A stretch of DNA of 64,000 bases from Paenimyroides baculatum (GTDB lineage: Bacteria; Bacteroidota; Bacteroidia; Flavobacteriales; Flavobacteriaceae): the NCBI RefSeq assembly GCF_008629655.1, contig NZ_VWSG01000005.1, forward strand, positions 124,001 through 188,000, in the 5' to 3' direction. This document shows, piece by piece, positions 28,133 to 37,157 of the stretch. Position 1 is the first letter of the stretch. Every line of letters starts with the position of its first letter. The translations under genes were made by a program, and so were the position numbers. The notes under the pieces were generated by a model. That model had not been told where the DNA came from. It made no database searches and saw only the letters and a program-made list of their open reading frames with translations.

Positions 28133-29007
28133 AACCTCCAAGCCAAAATTCGACTCTTTTTGTTGCCTTGCGCCATATCAATAACTTTGATTTCTTTAGC
28201 TGATTTTTTTAATTCGATCTGTAATGGTTTCAGATTATCTTCGTTCGATATTAAACTTGTAAACCAACCAACTTGCGTTTTAAACAGAACACTTTCTTTA
28301 ATGTAGTTCAACACAAACGATAATTCGCCACCATTGAACCACAATTCATTGCTTTCGCCTGAAAAATTATTAATTAGTTTTGGAGTTTTCCGTTTATCCA
28401 ACCCTTTTAACTTGCGAATGGTTTGTGCTTCGGCTTCTTTCTTCGATTTAAAAAACGGCGGATTACACATCACTGCATCAAAATAATCATCCTTAATAAT
28501 AATGCCCGAAAGTATCTGTTTTTTATCAGGTTGAAGTCGTAACGTGATTTTTGAAGATAAATGCGGATTTTTATCAATAATTTCCTGCGCAATTTCTATT
28601 GATTTTGGTTCGATATCGGTTGCAGCAAAGTTCCAATTATAAACCGAACTTCCAATTAACGGATATACCAAACTTGCGCCCGTTCCAATATCTAAAACAG
28701 TATTTTTATCAGAATCATCAACCTTTAATAAATCGGCTAGATAATGAACATAATCCGCACGACCCGGAATTGGGGGAATAAGATTTTGATTGGGAATATC
28801 CCAAAAATCCAAACTATAAAAATGCAATAACAAAGCTTTGTTCAACAGATACACCGCCTTTGGATCAGCAAACTGAACCGTATCAACTCCCTCACGATTT
28901 TTTACAATAAACTGCTTTAATTCGGGAACTTTTAAAATCAATTCCTGAAAATTATACGGTTTGTTGTGAAAACTACGAGGGTGTAATTTATCTTTTGAAT
29001 TATTCAT
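28129..29007 (-). CDS. rlmF: 23S rRNA (adenine(1618)-N(6))-methyltransferase RlmF
   Basis: SAM-dependent methylation of A1618 in 23S rRNA. A 292-residue protein with KDKLHPRSFHNKPYNFQELI at the N-terminus, the SAM-binding VLDIGTGASLVYPLIG, the N6-adenine MTase catalytic motif VMCNPPFFKSKKEA (NPPF), and NELWFNGGELSFVLNYIKES, all RlmF landmarks. It lies 11 bases behind a small membrane-protein gene, likely one transcript. Confidence 0.93.
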   Translation of the reverse strand: MNNSKDKLHPRSFHNKPYNFQELILKVPELKQFIVKNREGVDTVQFADPKAVYLLNKALLLHFYSLDFWDIPNQNLIPPIPGRADYVHYLADLLKVDDSDKNTVLDIGTGASLVYPLIGSSVYNWNFAATDIEPKSIEIAQEIIDKNPHLSSKITLRLQPDKKQILSGIIIKDDYFDAVMCNPPFFKSKKEAEAQTIRKLKGLDKRKTPKLINNFSGESNELWFNGGELSFVLNYIKESVLFKTQVGWFTSLISNEDNLKPLQIELKKSAKEIKVIDMAQGNKKSRILAWRF

Positions 29008-29018
29008 TTAATTGAGAA

Positions 29019-29447
29019 TTATATCTTTCTATTTAAAACAGAGAATATCAAGTTAATCGTCGGAATTAAAATACAACCTAAAAAAGCAATAAAAATACCG
29101 ATATTAAACCACTTTAAATTATCATAATTACTTTCAAAATTCAGAAGAAATATTAAAATCGAAAGAAAAATAACTACGAACAAAAAATGCAGTTTTATTA
29201 ATAATGAATAAAGTTTCAATTTCATCTTCTCAATGATCAAATACAATATTCCTTGACAAAAAATAAATATTGAAGCTATTAATGTTAGATTTAAATTTGC
29301 TGTGATAATAAAACTATCACCAGAGTTAATATCAAAAGATGAATAATATTCACTTTTAAAAATCACAGAAATTAAAAAGTAAACAATTGCAGTTATTATA
29401 AAAATATAAGATGCTTTAATTGACATTTGAACTAATTTTAAATACAA
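29019..29447 (-). CDS. Small four-helix membrane protein, unknown
   Basis: A 142-residue protein with four predicted membrane helices (ASYIFIITAIVYFLISVIF, LTLIASIFIFCQGILYLII, LHFLFVVIFLSILIFLL, FNIGIFIAFLGCILIPTINLIF). No motif I recognise. Start is ambiguous: ATG 29447 (MYLKLVQM) or the ATG seven codons later; both give the same topology. It sits between the guaA terminator and rlmF, and shares a strand with both. Confidence 0.65.
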   Translation of the reverse strand: MYLKLVQMSIKASYIFIITAIVYFLISVIFKSEYYSSFDINSGDSFIITANLNLTLIASIFIFCQGILYLIIEKMKLKLYSLLIKLHFLFVVIFLSILIFLLNFESNYDNLKWFNIGIFIAFLGCILIPTINLIFSVLNRKI

Positions 29448-29455
29448 ATAAAAAA

Positions 29456-29484
29456 CAAAACCGTTGCTTTCACAACGGTTTTAA
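29456..29484 (-). terminator. guaA terminator
   Basis: AAAACCGTTG/CAACGGTTTT stem, 10 bp perfect, directly after the guaA stop at 29487. Confidence 0.9.
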
Positions 29485-29486
29485 TA

Positions 29487-31019
29487 TTATTCCCACTCAA
29501 TTGTTGCTGGTGGTTTAGAGCTGATATCGTAAGCAACGCGGTTAATTCCTTTTACCTCGTTTATGATTCGGTTCGAAACCAATTCCAAAAACTCGTAAGG
29601 TAATTTACTCCAAGTTGCCGTCATAAAATCAATAGTATTTGCAGAACGCACAACCGCCGTATATTCGTACGTACGCTCATCGCCCATTACACCTACCGAT
29701 TTTACCGGTAACAATACTACGAACGCCTGTGAAACTTCGTCGTACAAATTATGATTGTAAAGCTCATCGATAAAAATCTGATCAGCTTCTTGTAAAATTC
29801 TAACTTTTTCTTCGTCAACTTCACCTAAAACACGAATTCCTAATCCTGGTCCCGGGAACGGATGACGGTAAACCAACTCGCGAGGAATTCCTAACTCCAC
29901 ACCCACTTTACGAACTTCGTCTTTAAACAATTCACGTAACGGTTCCAACAACTGCAATTTCATGTGTTCTGGTAATCCGCCCACATTGTGATGCGATTTT
30001 ATAGTTGCCGATGGTCCTTTTACCGACTGTGATTCAATAACATCAGGGTAAATTGTTCCTTGAGCCAAGAACGAAGCATCTCCGAATTTTTGAGATTCTT
30101 CATCGAAAACAGCTACGAAATCACGACCAATTGCCTTACGTTTAGCTTCAGGCTCATCAATTCCTTTCAAACTGTTCAAAAAGCGTTCAGAAGCATCGAC
30201 CATTTTAATATTCATGTGGAAGTGCTTGCCGTAATTATCCATTACTTTTTTGCCTTCGTCTTTACGCAATAAACCTGTATCAACAAAAATACACGTTAAC
30301 TGATCGCCAATGGCACGGTGGATTAAAACCGCAGCAACCGAAGAATCAACGCCGCCAGAAAGTCCTAAAATAACTTTTTTGTCGCCAACAACTTCTTTAA
30401 TTCTTTGTATCTCGGTTTCGATAAAATCTTTTAAAACCCAGTTTTTCTCTGCCCTACAAATATCAAAAACAAAGTTTTCCAACATTTTAGATCCAAATTC
30501 AGAATGTGTTACTTCCGGGTGAAACTGAACTGCAAAAATATTTCTGCTCTCGTTTGCCATTGCAGCAATATCGATGTTCGATTTTCCTGAAACAACAAAA
30601 CCTTCCGGCGCTTTCATTACTTCATCAAAATGGCTCATCCAAACAGTAGATTTTTCTGGAACGCCGTTAAACAAACTGTTTTGAGCCAAAACGGTTAAAT
30701 CAGATTTTCCGTATTCGCCTTTCACTCCTTTTTTAACTTCACCACCTAAAAGATGTGAAATTAACTGCATACCGTAACAAATTCCTAAAACAGGCACGCC
30801 CATTTCAAACAGTTCTTTATCAACCAAGGCAGCTTCATCTCCAAAAACCGAAGAAGGTCCGCCCGATAAAATAATTCCTGTAGGATTGTGTTTTTTAATT
30901 TTGGCAATTGGAGTATTGAAGGGAATAATTTCGGTGTAAACTCCAAATTCTCGAATTCGGCGAGCAATTAACTGATTGTATTGCGAGCCAAAATCTAAAA
31001 TAATAATACCTTGTGTCAT
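29487..31019 (-). CDS. guaA: GMP synthase (glutamine-hydrolysing)
   Basis: Makes GMP from XMP, ATP and glutamine. A 510-residue protein: the N-terminal class I amidotransferase domain (IIILDFGSQYNQLIARRIREFGVYTEI; nucleophile Cys in VLGICYGMQLISHLLGG; AVQFHPEVTHS), the ATP pyrophosphatase domain with P-loop [17 protein letters not shown], and the C-terminal dimerisation domain ending with YDISSKPPATIEWE. Start is taken at ATG 31019 (MTQGIIILDF); the longer frame to 31061 adds non-conserved residues and runs into the promoter. Confidence 0.97.
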   Translation of the reverse strand: MTQGIIILDFGSQYNQLIARRIREFGVYTEIIPFNTPIAKIKKHNPTGIILSGGPSSVFGDEAALVDKELFEMGVPVLGICYGMQLISHLLGGEVKKGVKGEYGKSDLTVLAQNSLFNGVPEKSTVWMSHFDEVMKAPEGFVVSGKSNIDIAAMANESRNIFAVQFHPEVTHSEFGSKMLENFVFDICRAEKNWVLKDFIETEIQRIKEVVGDKKVILGLSGGVDSSVAAVLIHRAIGDQLTCIFVDTGLLRKDEGKKVMDNYGKHFHMNIKMVDASERFLNSLKGIDEPEAKRKAIGRDFVAVFDEESQKFGDASFLAQGTIYPDVIESQSVKGPSATIKSHHNVGGLPEHMKLQLLEPLRELFKDEVRKVGVELGIPRELVYRHPFPGPGLGIRVLGEVDEEKVRILQEADQIFIDELYNHNLYDEVSQAFVVLLPVKSVGVMGDERTYEYTAVVRSANTIDFMTATWSKLPYEFLELVSNRIINEVKGINRVAYDISSKPPATIEWE

Positions 31020-31038
31020 TGTGTTGTGTATCTTTATG

Positions 31039-31046
31039 CAAAAATA
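31039..31046 (-). promoter_or_regulatory. guaA promoter -7 element
   Basis: Minus strand TATTTTTG, 19 bases before the guaA ATG at 31019. It lies inside the longer open frame, which supports the shorter start. No clear TTG at the usual distance. Confidence 0.5.
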
Positions 31047-31132
31047 AGCTAAATCTTGCATTTTTAAAATATATCCTCGGTTTTTTAGACTATTTTTTTT
31101 TTGATTTGCTAATAATTGGAACTATTTTTGTT

Positions 31133-31140
31133 AAGTACAT
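31133..31140 (+). promoter_or_regulatory. Candidate -7 promoter element of the NlpE-like gene
   Basis: TATTTTTG, 27 bases before the ATG at 31168; a TTTG lies 24 bases upstream, slightly long. Confidence 0.5.
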
Positions 31141-31167
31141 GATAAATTCAATTAAAAACAAACAGCT

Positions 31168-31935
31168 ATGAGATGGGTTATTAAAACGTTACAAGTGCTA
31201 ATTATTATGCTTTTTTTTACAGCTTGTAAAAAAGATAATAATGCAGTTGTTGTGATAGAACAACCACTTTTAGACACTATTTTCTGCAATACTTTTGAAG
31301 GAATTATTCCTTGTCCCGATTGTCCCGGTATTGAAAGTTCGATTAGAATTTATAAGGACAGTACCATTTCTCGAACCGTTTATTATCAGGATAAAAACGA
31401 ACTTCCAACAACGAAAGTTGGAACATGGAAGTTGAAAGACAGTGTTTTTACAGCTACTTTTGACCGTGAAAAATTATTTTTCAGAATAAAAGATTACAAT
31501 AAAATTTTGCGTGTAGGCAGTGATTTAAAAGAAGTTAAAGGCGAATTTGCAGATGATTATATTTTGCATAAGAAAACCAAATTTAAACACCAGACAATTG
31601 AAGGAACTTACACTGTTGGCGACACGATTAATTTATACAATAAATTAAAAATCAAATATTTAAAAAACGAGAAGTATAATTTAGAATTCACTTTTTACAA
31701 CAAGTTAGATTCTTTAACAAACTGTAAAACAAACTTAAACGCTAATTTAGATAAAGGAAATCAGCTGAATGCACCTTTAAACAATGATGGAAATTTAAGA
31801 ATTATTTTCACCAAAAAAGAAGCGCATGTGTTGTATGAAAACATTCAGAAAGATTCGGTAAAGTTTAAATGTAACGATAGTTTGCGATCTATTCCTTTTC
31901 AAGGATCGTATAAAAAGACAAAAAGTGCTTTGTAA
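31168..31935 (+). CDS. NlpE N-terminal-domain lipoprotein
   Basis: A 255-residue lipoprotein. Signal and lipobox: VLIIMLFFTACKK, Cys at about residue 20. The next 110 residues match the NlpE N-terminal domain, including the characteristic TFEGIIPCPDCPGIESSIRIYKDSTISRT (CxxC), GTWKLKDSVFTATF and a LRVGSDL strand. In E. coli, NlpE is an outer-membrane lipoprotein that senses surface contact and copper and signals to Cpx; Bacteroidota homologues carry only the domain, and no Cpx pair is visible here. The C-terminal half (EGTYTVGDTINLYNKLKIKY) is a second beta-rich region I cannot place. It converges on the large helicase gene. Confidence 0.8.
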   Translation: MRWVIKTLQVLIIMLFFTACKKDNNAVVVIEQPLLDTIFCNTFEGIIPCPDCPGIESSIRIYKDSTISRTVYYQDKNELPTTKVGTWKLKDSVFTATFDREKLFFRIKDYNKILRVGSDLKEVKGEFADDYILHKKTKFKHQTIEGTYTVGDTINLYNKLKIKYLKNEKYNLEFTFYNKLDSLTNCKTNLNANLDKGNQLNAPLNNDGNLRIIFTKKEAHVLYENIQKDSVKFKCNDSLRSIPFQGSYKKTKSAL

Positions 31936-31952
31936 TAAAGTGCTTTTTTATT
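31921..31952 (+). terminator. Terminator overlapping the NlpE-like stop codon
   Basis: AAAGTGCTTT at 31922-31931 and again at 31937-31946 pairs with itself as RNA, 10 bp including two G-U pairs, followed by T's. The TAA stop (31933-31935) lies in the loop, so the hairpin overlaps the coding end. Confidence 0.7.
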
Positions 31953-31967
31953 TGGAAAATTAAGTAA

Positions 31968-34900
31968 CTAATCTGCTTTTTTAGTTTTGATTTTCTGTTT
32001 AATTTCCGCTACAATTTTATCCTTATTCTTAATCCAGTCTAAAGTCCAAATTCGGTGGATATTCCAACCTAAACCATTTAAAACACTCGGGATTAACAAT
32101 TCGCGGTCGTTGGTAGTTTGTGTTTGTACATAATTTTCGCCATCGACCAAAATACCCAAAACGTACTGATCTTTATTTTGCGGATCAACAATTCCAATAT
32201 CTAATCGGTAAGCCGATGTACCAATATTTGTTTTTACTTCTAATCCATTTTCATTCAAATATTTGGAAATACTTTCAATTAAATTCTGCTTTTGAACATT
32301 GTTTGCTGAATTGAAATTGGTTGGTAACAAACCTTTTTGTGCAAAATTTAAAAAGCCTTTTAATCCTTTTACACCTTCGGCCTGTGTTCGATTCAAGTCG
32401 ATCTGATCAGCTTTTAAAGACGAAAAAACTTTCATTTCATAACGCGCACGTGTAACGGCAACATTCAATCTTCGCCAGCCTCCTTCCCTATTCAAAGGAC
32501 CAAAATTCATTGATAATTTACCATCTTCATCTGCTCCATATCCAATAGAAAATAAAATAATGTCACGTTCGTCACCCTGAACATTCTCAAGGTTCTTAAT
32601 AAAAATAGGTTCTTCTGCCTGCAATGCTTTTTCTTCTAAAGACGTATTTTCCTGATAAAGTTTCTGAAGTAGATCTTCAATTAAAACCTGCTGTGTCTGA
32701 CTAAAAGTAACCACACCAACCGATTCTTTTTTACCCGATTGCAAATGATTTTTTATACACAAAACAATCGCCTCAGCTTCTTGCTTGTTGGTTCGCGTGT
32801 TGCCTTTATCGTAATGTCCGGCAATGTATTCAAACGTAACTTTTTTGTCTAAATCGTCGGCAGACGGAAAAGTAAGCAGTTTATTCTCGTAGAAATTGGC
32901 ATTGCTAAAAGCAATTAAACTTTCGTGTTTACTGCGGTAATGACGCAACAAATATTTAGATGGAATGGAAATTGCCAAAGTATCGTCTAAAATACTTTCC
33001 AAATCTTCTAATTCCATGTTATCCTCATCAATTTTAGTCGATGCAAAAAAACTTGTCGGTGGCATCTGTTTCGGATCTCCAACAATAATTGCCTGTTTTG
33101 CACGCGCTAATGCACTAATGGCTTCTGATGTTGGCAATTGCGAAGCTTCATCGAAAATAACTAGATCAAAATGGTTGGTATCTACATCAAAATACTGAGC
33201 CACGGAAATCGGACTCATTAACATACACGGTTTTAAACGCGGAAGCAACGTTGGAATCTGGTCGAAAAGTTTACGGATGGATACACCGCGCGATTTATTG
33301 CGGATTGCCTTTTGTAAAATTCCAATTTCTGAACTTGAAACCGCTTCCTGTGTTAAATTCGGAATATTATTGCTTAATTGAAACTGCAACTGATTCTTTG
33401 TAATTTCGGTAAATTCCTGATACGTTTTTTTGTATTGATCAATCAACGCTTCGTAAACATTCGCGTCAAACGTGTTTAAAATCGCAGAAGAATTTAAAGT
33501 TTGCACAAACAAATTCAAATGAATCAAATCTTCGAACTGTTTTGACAAACGGTCTTTTTGGATCTTGTTTTGCTCTAATAAATCAATAAACCACTTCAAA
33601 TTTAAATCGACCGCTTTTTGTTTGTAATGGTTGTACGTGATCCAATCTTCCAGCAAATGCAGATTATTTTTCACAGTTGATACCATGGTACTGTCTGCAT
33701 TTTCATTCAAGTAAAACTGAATATCTTTATGAGTTTTTTGGTACGATTTTAATTGTTGAACAGCATCATTAATTCCTGCTTTTAAGAACGAATTATCAAA
33801 ATAATGCTTCAACCACGATTGAAAATCTGTTAGATTTAAACTTTCTGCGGTTTGCTTTAAATGACCTAACTGCTTAATGTGTTGCTGTAATAAACTAACA
33901 TCAAAGCGTTGATTTTTAAGATATTGATTTATTGTACTGTAAACACTTTGATATTGCAGTTCGTTCAGATTTCGTTTTAATGAACTACAAGAAGATAAAT
34001 CACTAAAGATGTTATCAATCTGAAAAGCATCACTTATTTTTTGTTTTGAAAATCCGTTTAAAAACTGTTTTACTTTTCGCTGTTTTAACCACTTCGGCAA
34101 AAACCAGGTGTGTTTTGACTGATTCCAGATTTGTTCGAATTCTGAAGTATTTACAGTTAAAATATTTGGATTGAAGTTTAAAACAATTTGATCTTCTTTT
34201 GCCTGAAATTGCGTTTGCAGTTCCAACCAATTATTCAGAACATTTAATTGCGAAGCATTAAAAAACACATCAACAACAGATTGATCTGTATTGAAATTCT
34301 GTAAATTATCCAACAATTCAATAATGCCTGCAACCTGATGATTGTAAGGTTCTTTAAACGGAAAATTATAATCGGAATTTAATTTATCAACTTCCTGCGT
34401 ACTTTTTTCAAATTCTGAAATAGCATCTTGAATGTTATTTTTATGAGAAAAGTTCTGTTCTTGCAAGGAGATAAATCGCAACGGATGTTTTGAAGGATGA
34501 TCGCTCATTTTAGCAGTTAAACCTTCCATCTGAATACTCCAATCTTTCCAATTGTTCCAGGTAGAAGCATCAATCAGCAATAAATTTTCTTTTAAAATTA
34601 ATTCCTGATTAACTACAACTTCATTAATATCCAAATACGAAATGGTATCGTACAAAGTCCAACCAATTGTTAACGGTTTATGCAGCAGATTAATGTATTG
34701 ACTTAATTCGGTTTTTCGCTGATCGATTCTGTTAGCTTCTTCGTTAAAATTAATCTGATTGGTATCTTTCGGCACTGCTAAAGATTGCGCCAACTGTACC
34801 AAAACATCGCTTTTTTTAGATTTGTTAGAATGCAGTTCCAAACAAAAAGCACCTAAACCAATTTTATCTAAACGCGTGTGCACCACATCTAACGCCGCTT

Positions 34901-37040
34901 TTTTTGCAGCAACAAAGAGTACTTTTTTATTATTTGCCAATGCATCGGCAATAATGTTTGTTATGGTTTGCGATTTTCCTGTTCCCGGCGGTCCGTGCAG
35001 CACAAAACTTTTATTAGCATTGGCATTTAAAACGGCTTCTAACTGTGAATGATCTGTAGCAATGGGCAATGTTAACCAGTTTGCCGGCAGCGTTTCCAGA
35101 TCGATATTTAATGTATCTGTATTTAAACTTTCGTGTAATTTTCCATCGATCAAACTCTTAACAATCGGACTTTTTTGAATTTCTTCTGAAAACTTAGAAA
35201 TATCCTGCCATAAAATAAGTTTATTGAATGAAAAAGTGCCTAAAACAGTTTGCTCTAAAATATCCCAACCTTTTAAATTTAAAATTTCTTTTCTAAAAAG
35301 CGTCAGAACTTTTTTAACATCAACACCGGCATCGTCCATCGGTAAATTTTCCAATCCCGACAAATCCAACTGATATTCCTGTCTTAAATATTCCAGCAAC
35401 GTAATGTTAATCATGGTTTCTTCTTCACGACTTCGCAAAGTAAAAGCAGCATTGACCGATTTTCGGCTTAATTCAACCGGAATCAGCAGCAGCGGAGCCA
35501 AACGTGGAATGTCTTTGTTTTTTGGTTCGATCCATTTTAACAGACCAACACCCAAATAAAGCGTACTTTTTCCGTTTTCTTCTTCGGCAAGTTTGGCGTT
35601 TCTAAACAAATGCGTTAAAACAGCATCGAGTTCTATTTGGTGGTAATGTGTATATAAACGGTTGTATTTGAATTCTGAATCGGCGAATTGGTACAACGGG
35701 TCGCTTTCGTGCAACGGTTCTGCATAAAAATTGTATTTACCTGCAATTGGTTGACTGTTGTTGGGTTGAAGCGTAAACGATTTGCCGTTTGCCAAGTGAT
35801 CTTCCAGCAGATTTATGTTTAAATCTACCAGTTGTAACATGCTTTTTGTAAAGCGAATGTTTAGCAAATTATTGCGCAACGACAAATCTAAAAGCTTGCG
35901 TTCCCAAATTTTTTGTTTGGTCAGATTTTGTGATTCGCCTAAATCGAGATCGTCGTAAATTGCACCGATTTCGAATTTTTTATCAATTTTATGAGAGGTT
36001 ATGTTCGATTTTATATCATCGTTCGATACTTCTTCTGCCACATAAACAGGCAACGGACGAATAACTTTTGAGCGTGCATTCTTGATATCGATTGCCATTG
36101 AGAAATTGTGAATCTGCAACATTTGTGCTTCGGCTGAAACCATCGCATCTTTAAATTTCAACTGATTTCCCTTGCACAAACTGGTAGCTTCAATAAGGGC
36201 AATTTCCTTGATTCCAAGGGCAATACGTTTGGTTAACGCAGTAGCATCGTAAGTAACCGTATCGTTAAAACGCTGATCGTCTAACCAAACACCAACGAAT
36301 GCGTGCCCGCGCGTAATTACCAGAATCGGGTTTAAACTAACAGCTTCTAAACACGCCGCAAAAAGCAGGGAAATATCAATACAGTTCCCAAATTTTGTAT
36401 CTAAAACCTGATCACTCAACCGAATTCGTTGTCCTTCTGTTTCAAAACTTGCCGGCATGGCGCTGTAAACCAACTGTAAATTCACAATTGCCTGATACAA
36501 AGCCGAAACCATTTGTAACACGCGTTCTTTATTTTGTGACTGATATCCTTCAAAAGAAGCCGTCAATTTATTTTTTTCGAGAATTGTAACCGCATCTGAT
36601 TTTATCTGATAGATCAACGGATGATTCGCTAAAACATAGCTTGCCAAAAGTTCGGGATGTGTGTTCAATCCACCAAAATAATCGACAGGAAGAACAGGTA
36701 AATCGAATGTTGTTTGAAAAACCAATTCATTATTACTGAATATTTTAAACGAAATAACATCGATATCGCGCTCAACCAACTGTTTTAAAAACGATAAATT
36801 ATAGTTGAATTTTATATTTTGTAAGGAATGATTTTCAACGGTCATTAGGTCTTGATGCTCTTCAAACTGATCGAACAAACCTAATTGCGAAGCTATTTCA
36901 ATTCGAACGTTTTCTAAAGATTTCCCCTCTAACTGCCAAACAACACTTTCTAAAAACGAATAGTTGTTTACGCAAAAGCTATAATTAAAATACGGTTGTT
37001 TATTTATATTGATAAGTTTGATTGCTGATAATTCGCCCAT
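31968..37040 (-). CDS. DUF4011-helicase-nuclease protein (Hhe-like candidate antiphage defence gene)
   Basis: A 1690-residue multidomain protein. Residues about 190-275 form a transglutaminase-like domain with a possible C220-H246-D265 triad (FGNCIDISLLFA, RGHAFVGVW, TYDATAL). DUF4011 begins at W379 (WERKLLDLSLRNNLLNIRF). An SF1 helicase core follows: Walker A GPPGTGKS at 683-690, Walker B DEASQ from D1297, VGDPKQMPPTSFF, NVQGDERDIILFS, and NVAVTRAR with TRAR at 1530-1533. The C-terminal 100 residues resemble the REase_MTES_1575/Vsr-like nuclease: D1614 in LDIGIVDP, D1633 in LVDGENY, DRELL and GLGWNIHRIWTLDW. A DUF4011-helicase-Vsr single gene (Hhe) is a reported antiphage system. The gene stands alone between housekeeping genes. 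Its defence role is inferred, and the transglutaminase-like part is unusual to my eye. Confidence 0.85.
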   Translation of the reverse strand: MGELSAIKLININKQPYFNYSFCVNNYSFLESVVWQLEGKSLENVRIEIASQLGLFDQFEEHQDLMTVENHSLQNIKFNYNLSFLKQLVERDIDVISFKIFSNNELVFQTTFDLPVLPVDYFGGLNTHPELLASYVLANHPLIYQIKSDAVTILEKNKLTASFEGYQSQNKERVLQMVSALYQAIVNLQLVYSAMPASFETEGQRIRLSDQVLDTKFGNCIDISLLFAACLEAVSLNPILVITRGHAFVGVWLDDQRFNDTVTYDATALTKRIALGIKEIALIEATSLCKGNQLKFKDAMVSAEAQMLQIHNFSMAIDIKNARSKVIRPLPVYVAEEVSNDDIKSNITSHKIDKKFEIGAIYDDLDLGESQNLTKQKIWERKLLDLSLRNNLLNIRFTKSMLQLVDLNINLLEDHLANGKSFTLQPNNSQPIAGKYNFYAEPLHESDPLYQFADSEFKYNRLYTHYHQIELDAVLTHLFRNAKLAEEENGKSTLYLGVGLLKWIEPKNKDIPRLAPLLLIPVELSRKSVNAAFTLRSREEETMINITLLEYLRQEYQLDLSGLENLPMDDAGVDVKKVLTLFRKEILNLKGWDILEQTVLGTFSFNKLILWQDISKFSEEIQKSPIVKSLIDGKLHESLNTDTLNIDLETLPANWLTLPIATDHSQLEAVLNANANKSFVLHGPPGTGKSQTITNIIADALANNKKVLFVAAKKAALDVVHTRLDKIGLGAFCLELHSNKSKKSDVLVQLAQSLAVPKDTNQINFNEEANRIDQRKTELSQYINLLHKPLTIGWTLYDTISYLDINEVVVNQELILKENLLLIDASTWNNWKDWSIQMEGLTAKMSDHPSKHPLRFISLQEQNFSHKNNIQDAISEFEKSTQEVDKLNSDYNFPFKEPYNHQVAGIIELLDNLQNFNTDQSVVDVFFNASQLNVLNNWLELQTQFQAKEDQIVLNFNPNILTVNTSEFEQIWNQSKHTWFLPKWLKQRKVKQFLNGFSKQKISDAFQIDNIFSDLSSCSSLKRNLNELQYQSVYSTINQYLKNQRFDVSLLQQHIKQLGHLKQTAESLNLTDFQSWLKHYFDNSFLKAGINDAVQQLKSYQKTHKDIQFYLNENADSTMVSTVKNNLHLLEDWITYNHYKQKAVDLNLKWFIDLLEQNKIQKDRLSKQFEDLIHLNLFVQTLNSSAILNTFDANVYEALIDQYKKTYQEFTEITKNQLQFQLSNNIPNLTQEAVSSSEIGILQKAIRNKSRGVSIRKLFDQIPTLLPRLKPCMLMSPISVAQYFDVDTNHFDLVIFDEASQLPTSEAISALARAKQAIIVGDPKQMPPTSFFASTKIDEDNMELEDLESILDDTLAISIPSKYLLRHYRSKHESLIAFSNANFYENKLLTFPSADDLDKKVTFEYIAGHYDKGNTRTNKQEAEAIVLCIKNHLQSGKKESVGVVTFSQTQQVLIEDLLQKLYQENTSLEEKALQAEEPIFIKNLENVQGDERDIILFSIGYGADEDGKLSMNFGPLNREGGWRRLNVAVTRARYEMKVFSSLKADQIDLNRTQAEGVKGLKGFLNFAQKGLLPTNFNSANNVQKQNLIESISKYLNENGLEVKTNIGTSAYRLDIGIVDPQNKDQYVLGILVDGENYVQTQTTNDRELLIPSVLNGLGWNIHRIWTLDWIKNKDKIVAEIKQKIKTKKAD

Positions 37041-37157
37041 GTTTTTTTGGAATATTAATAGCTATAAATATAAAAAAAGTTTTTAACAATTGTTGCAGAC
37101 ATTTTTTGTGGTTTGATCTGTAAAATACAGTTGTTATTTAGTAACTTACAAATAAAA

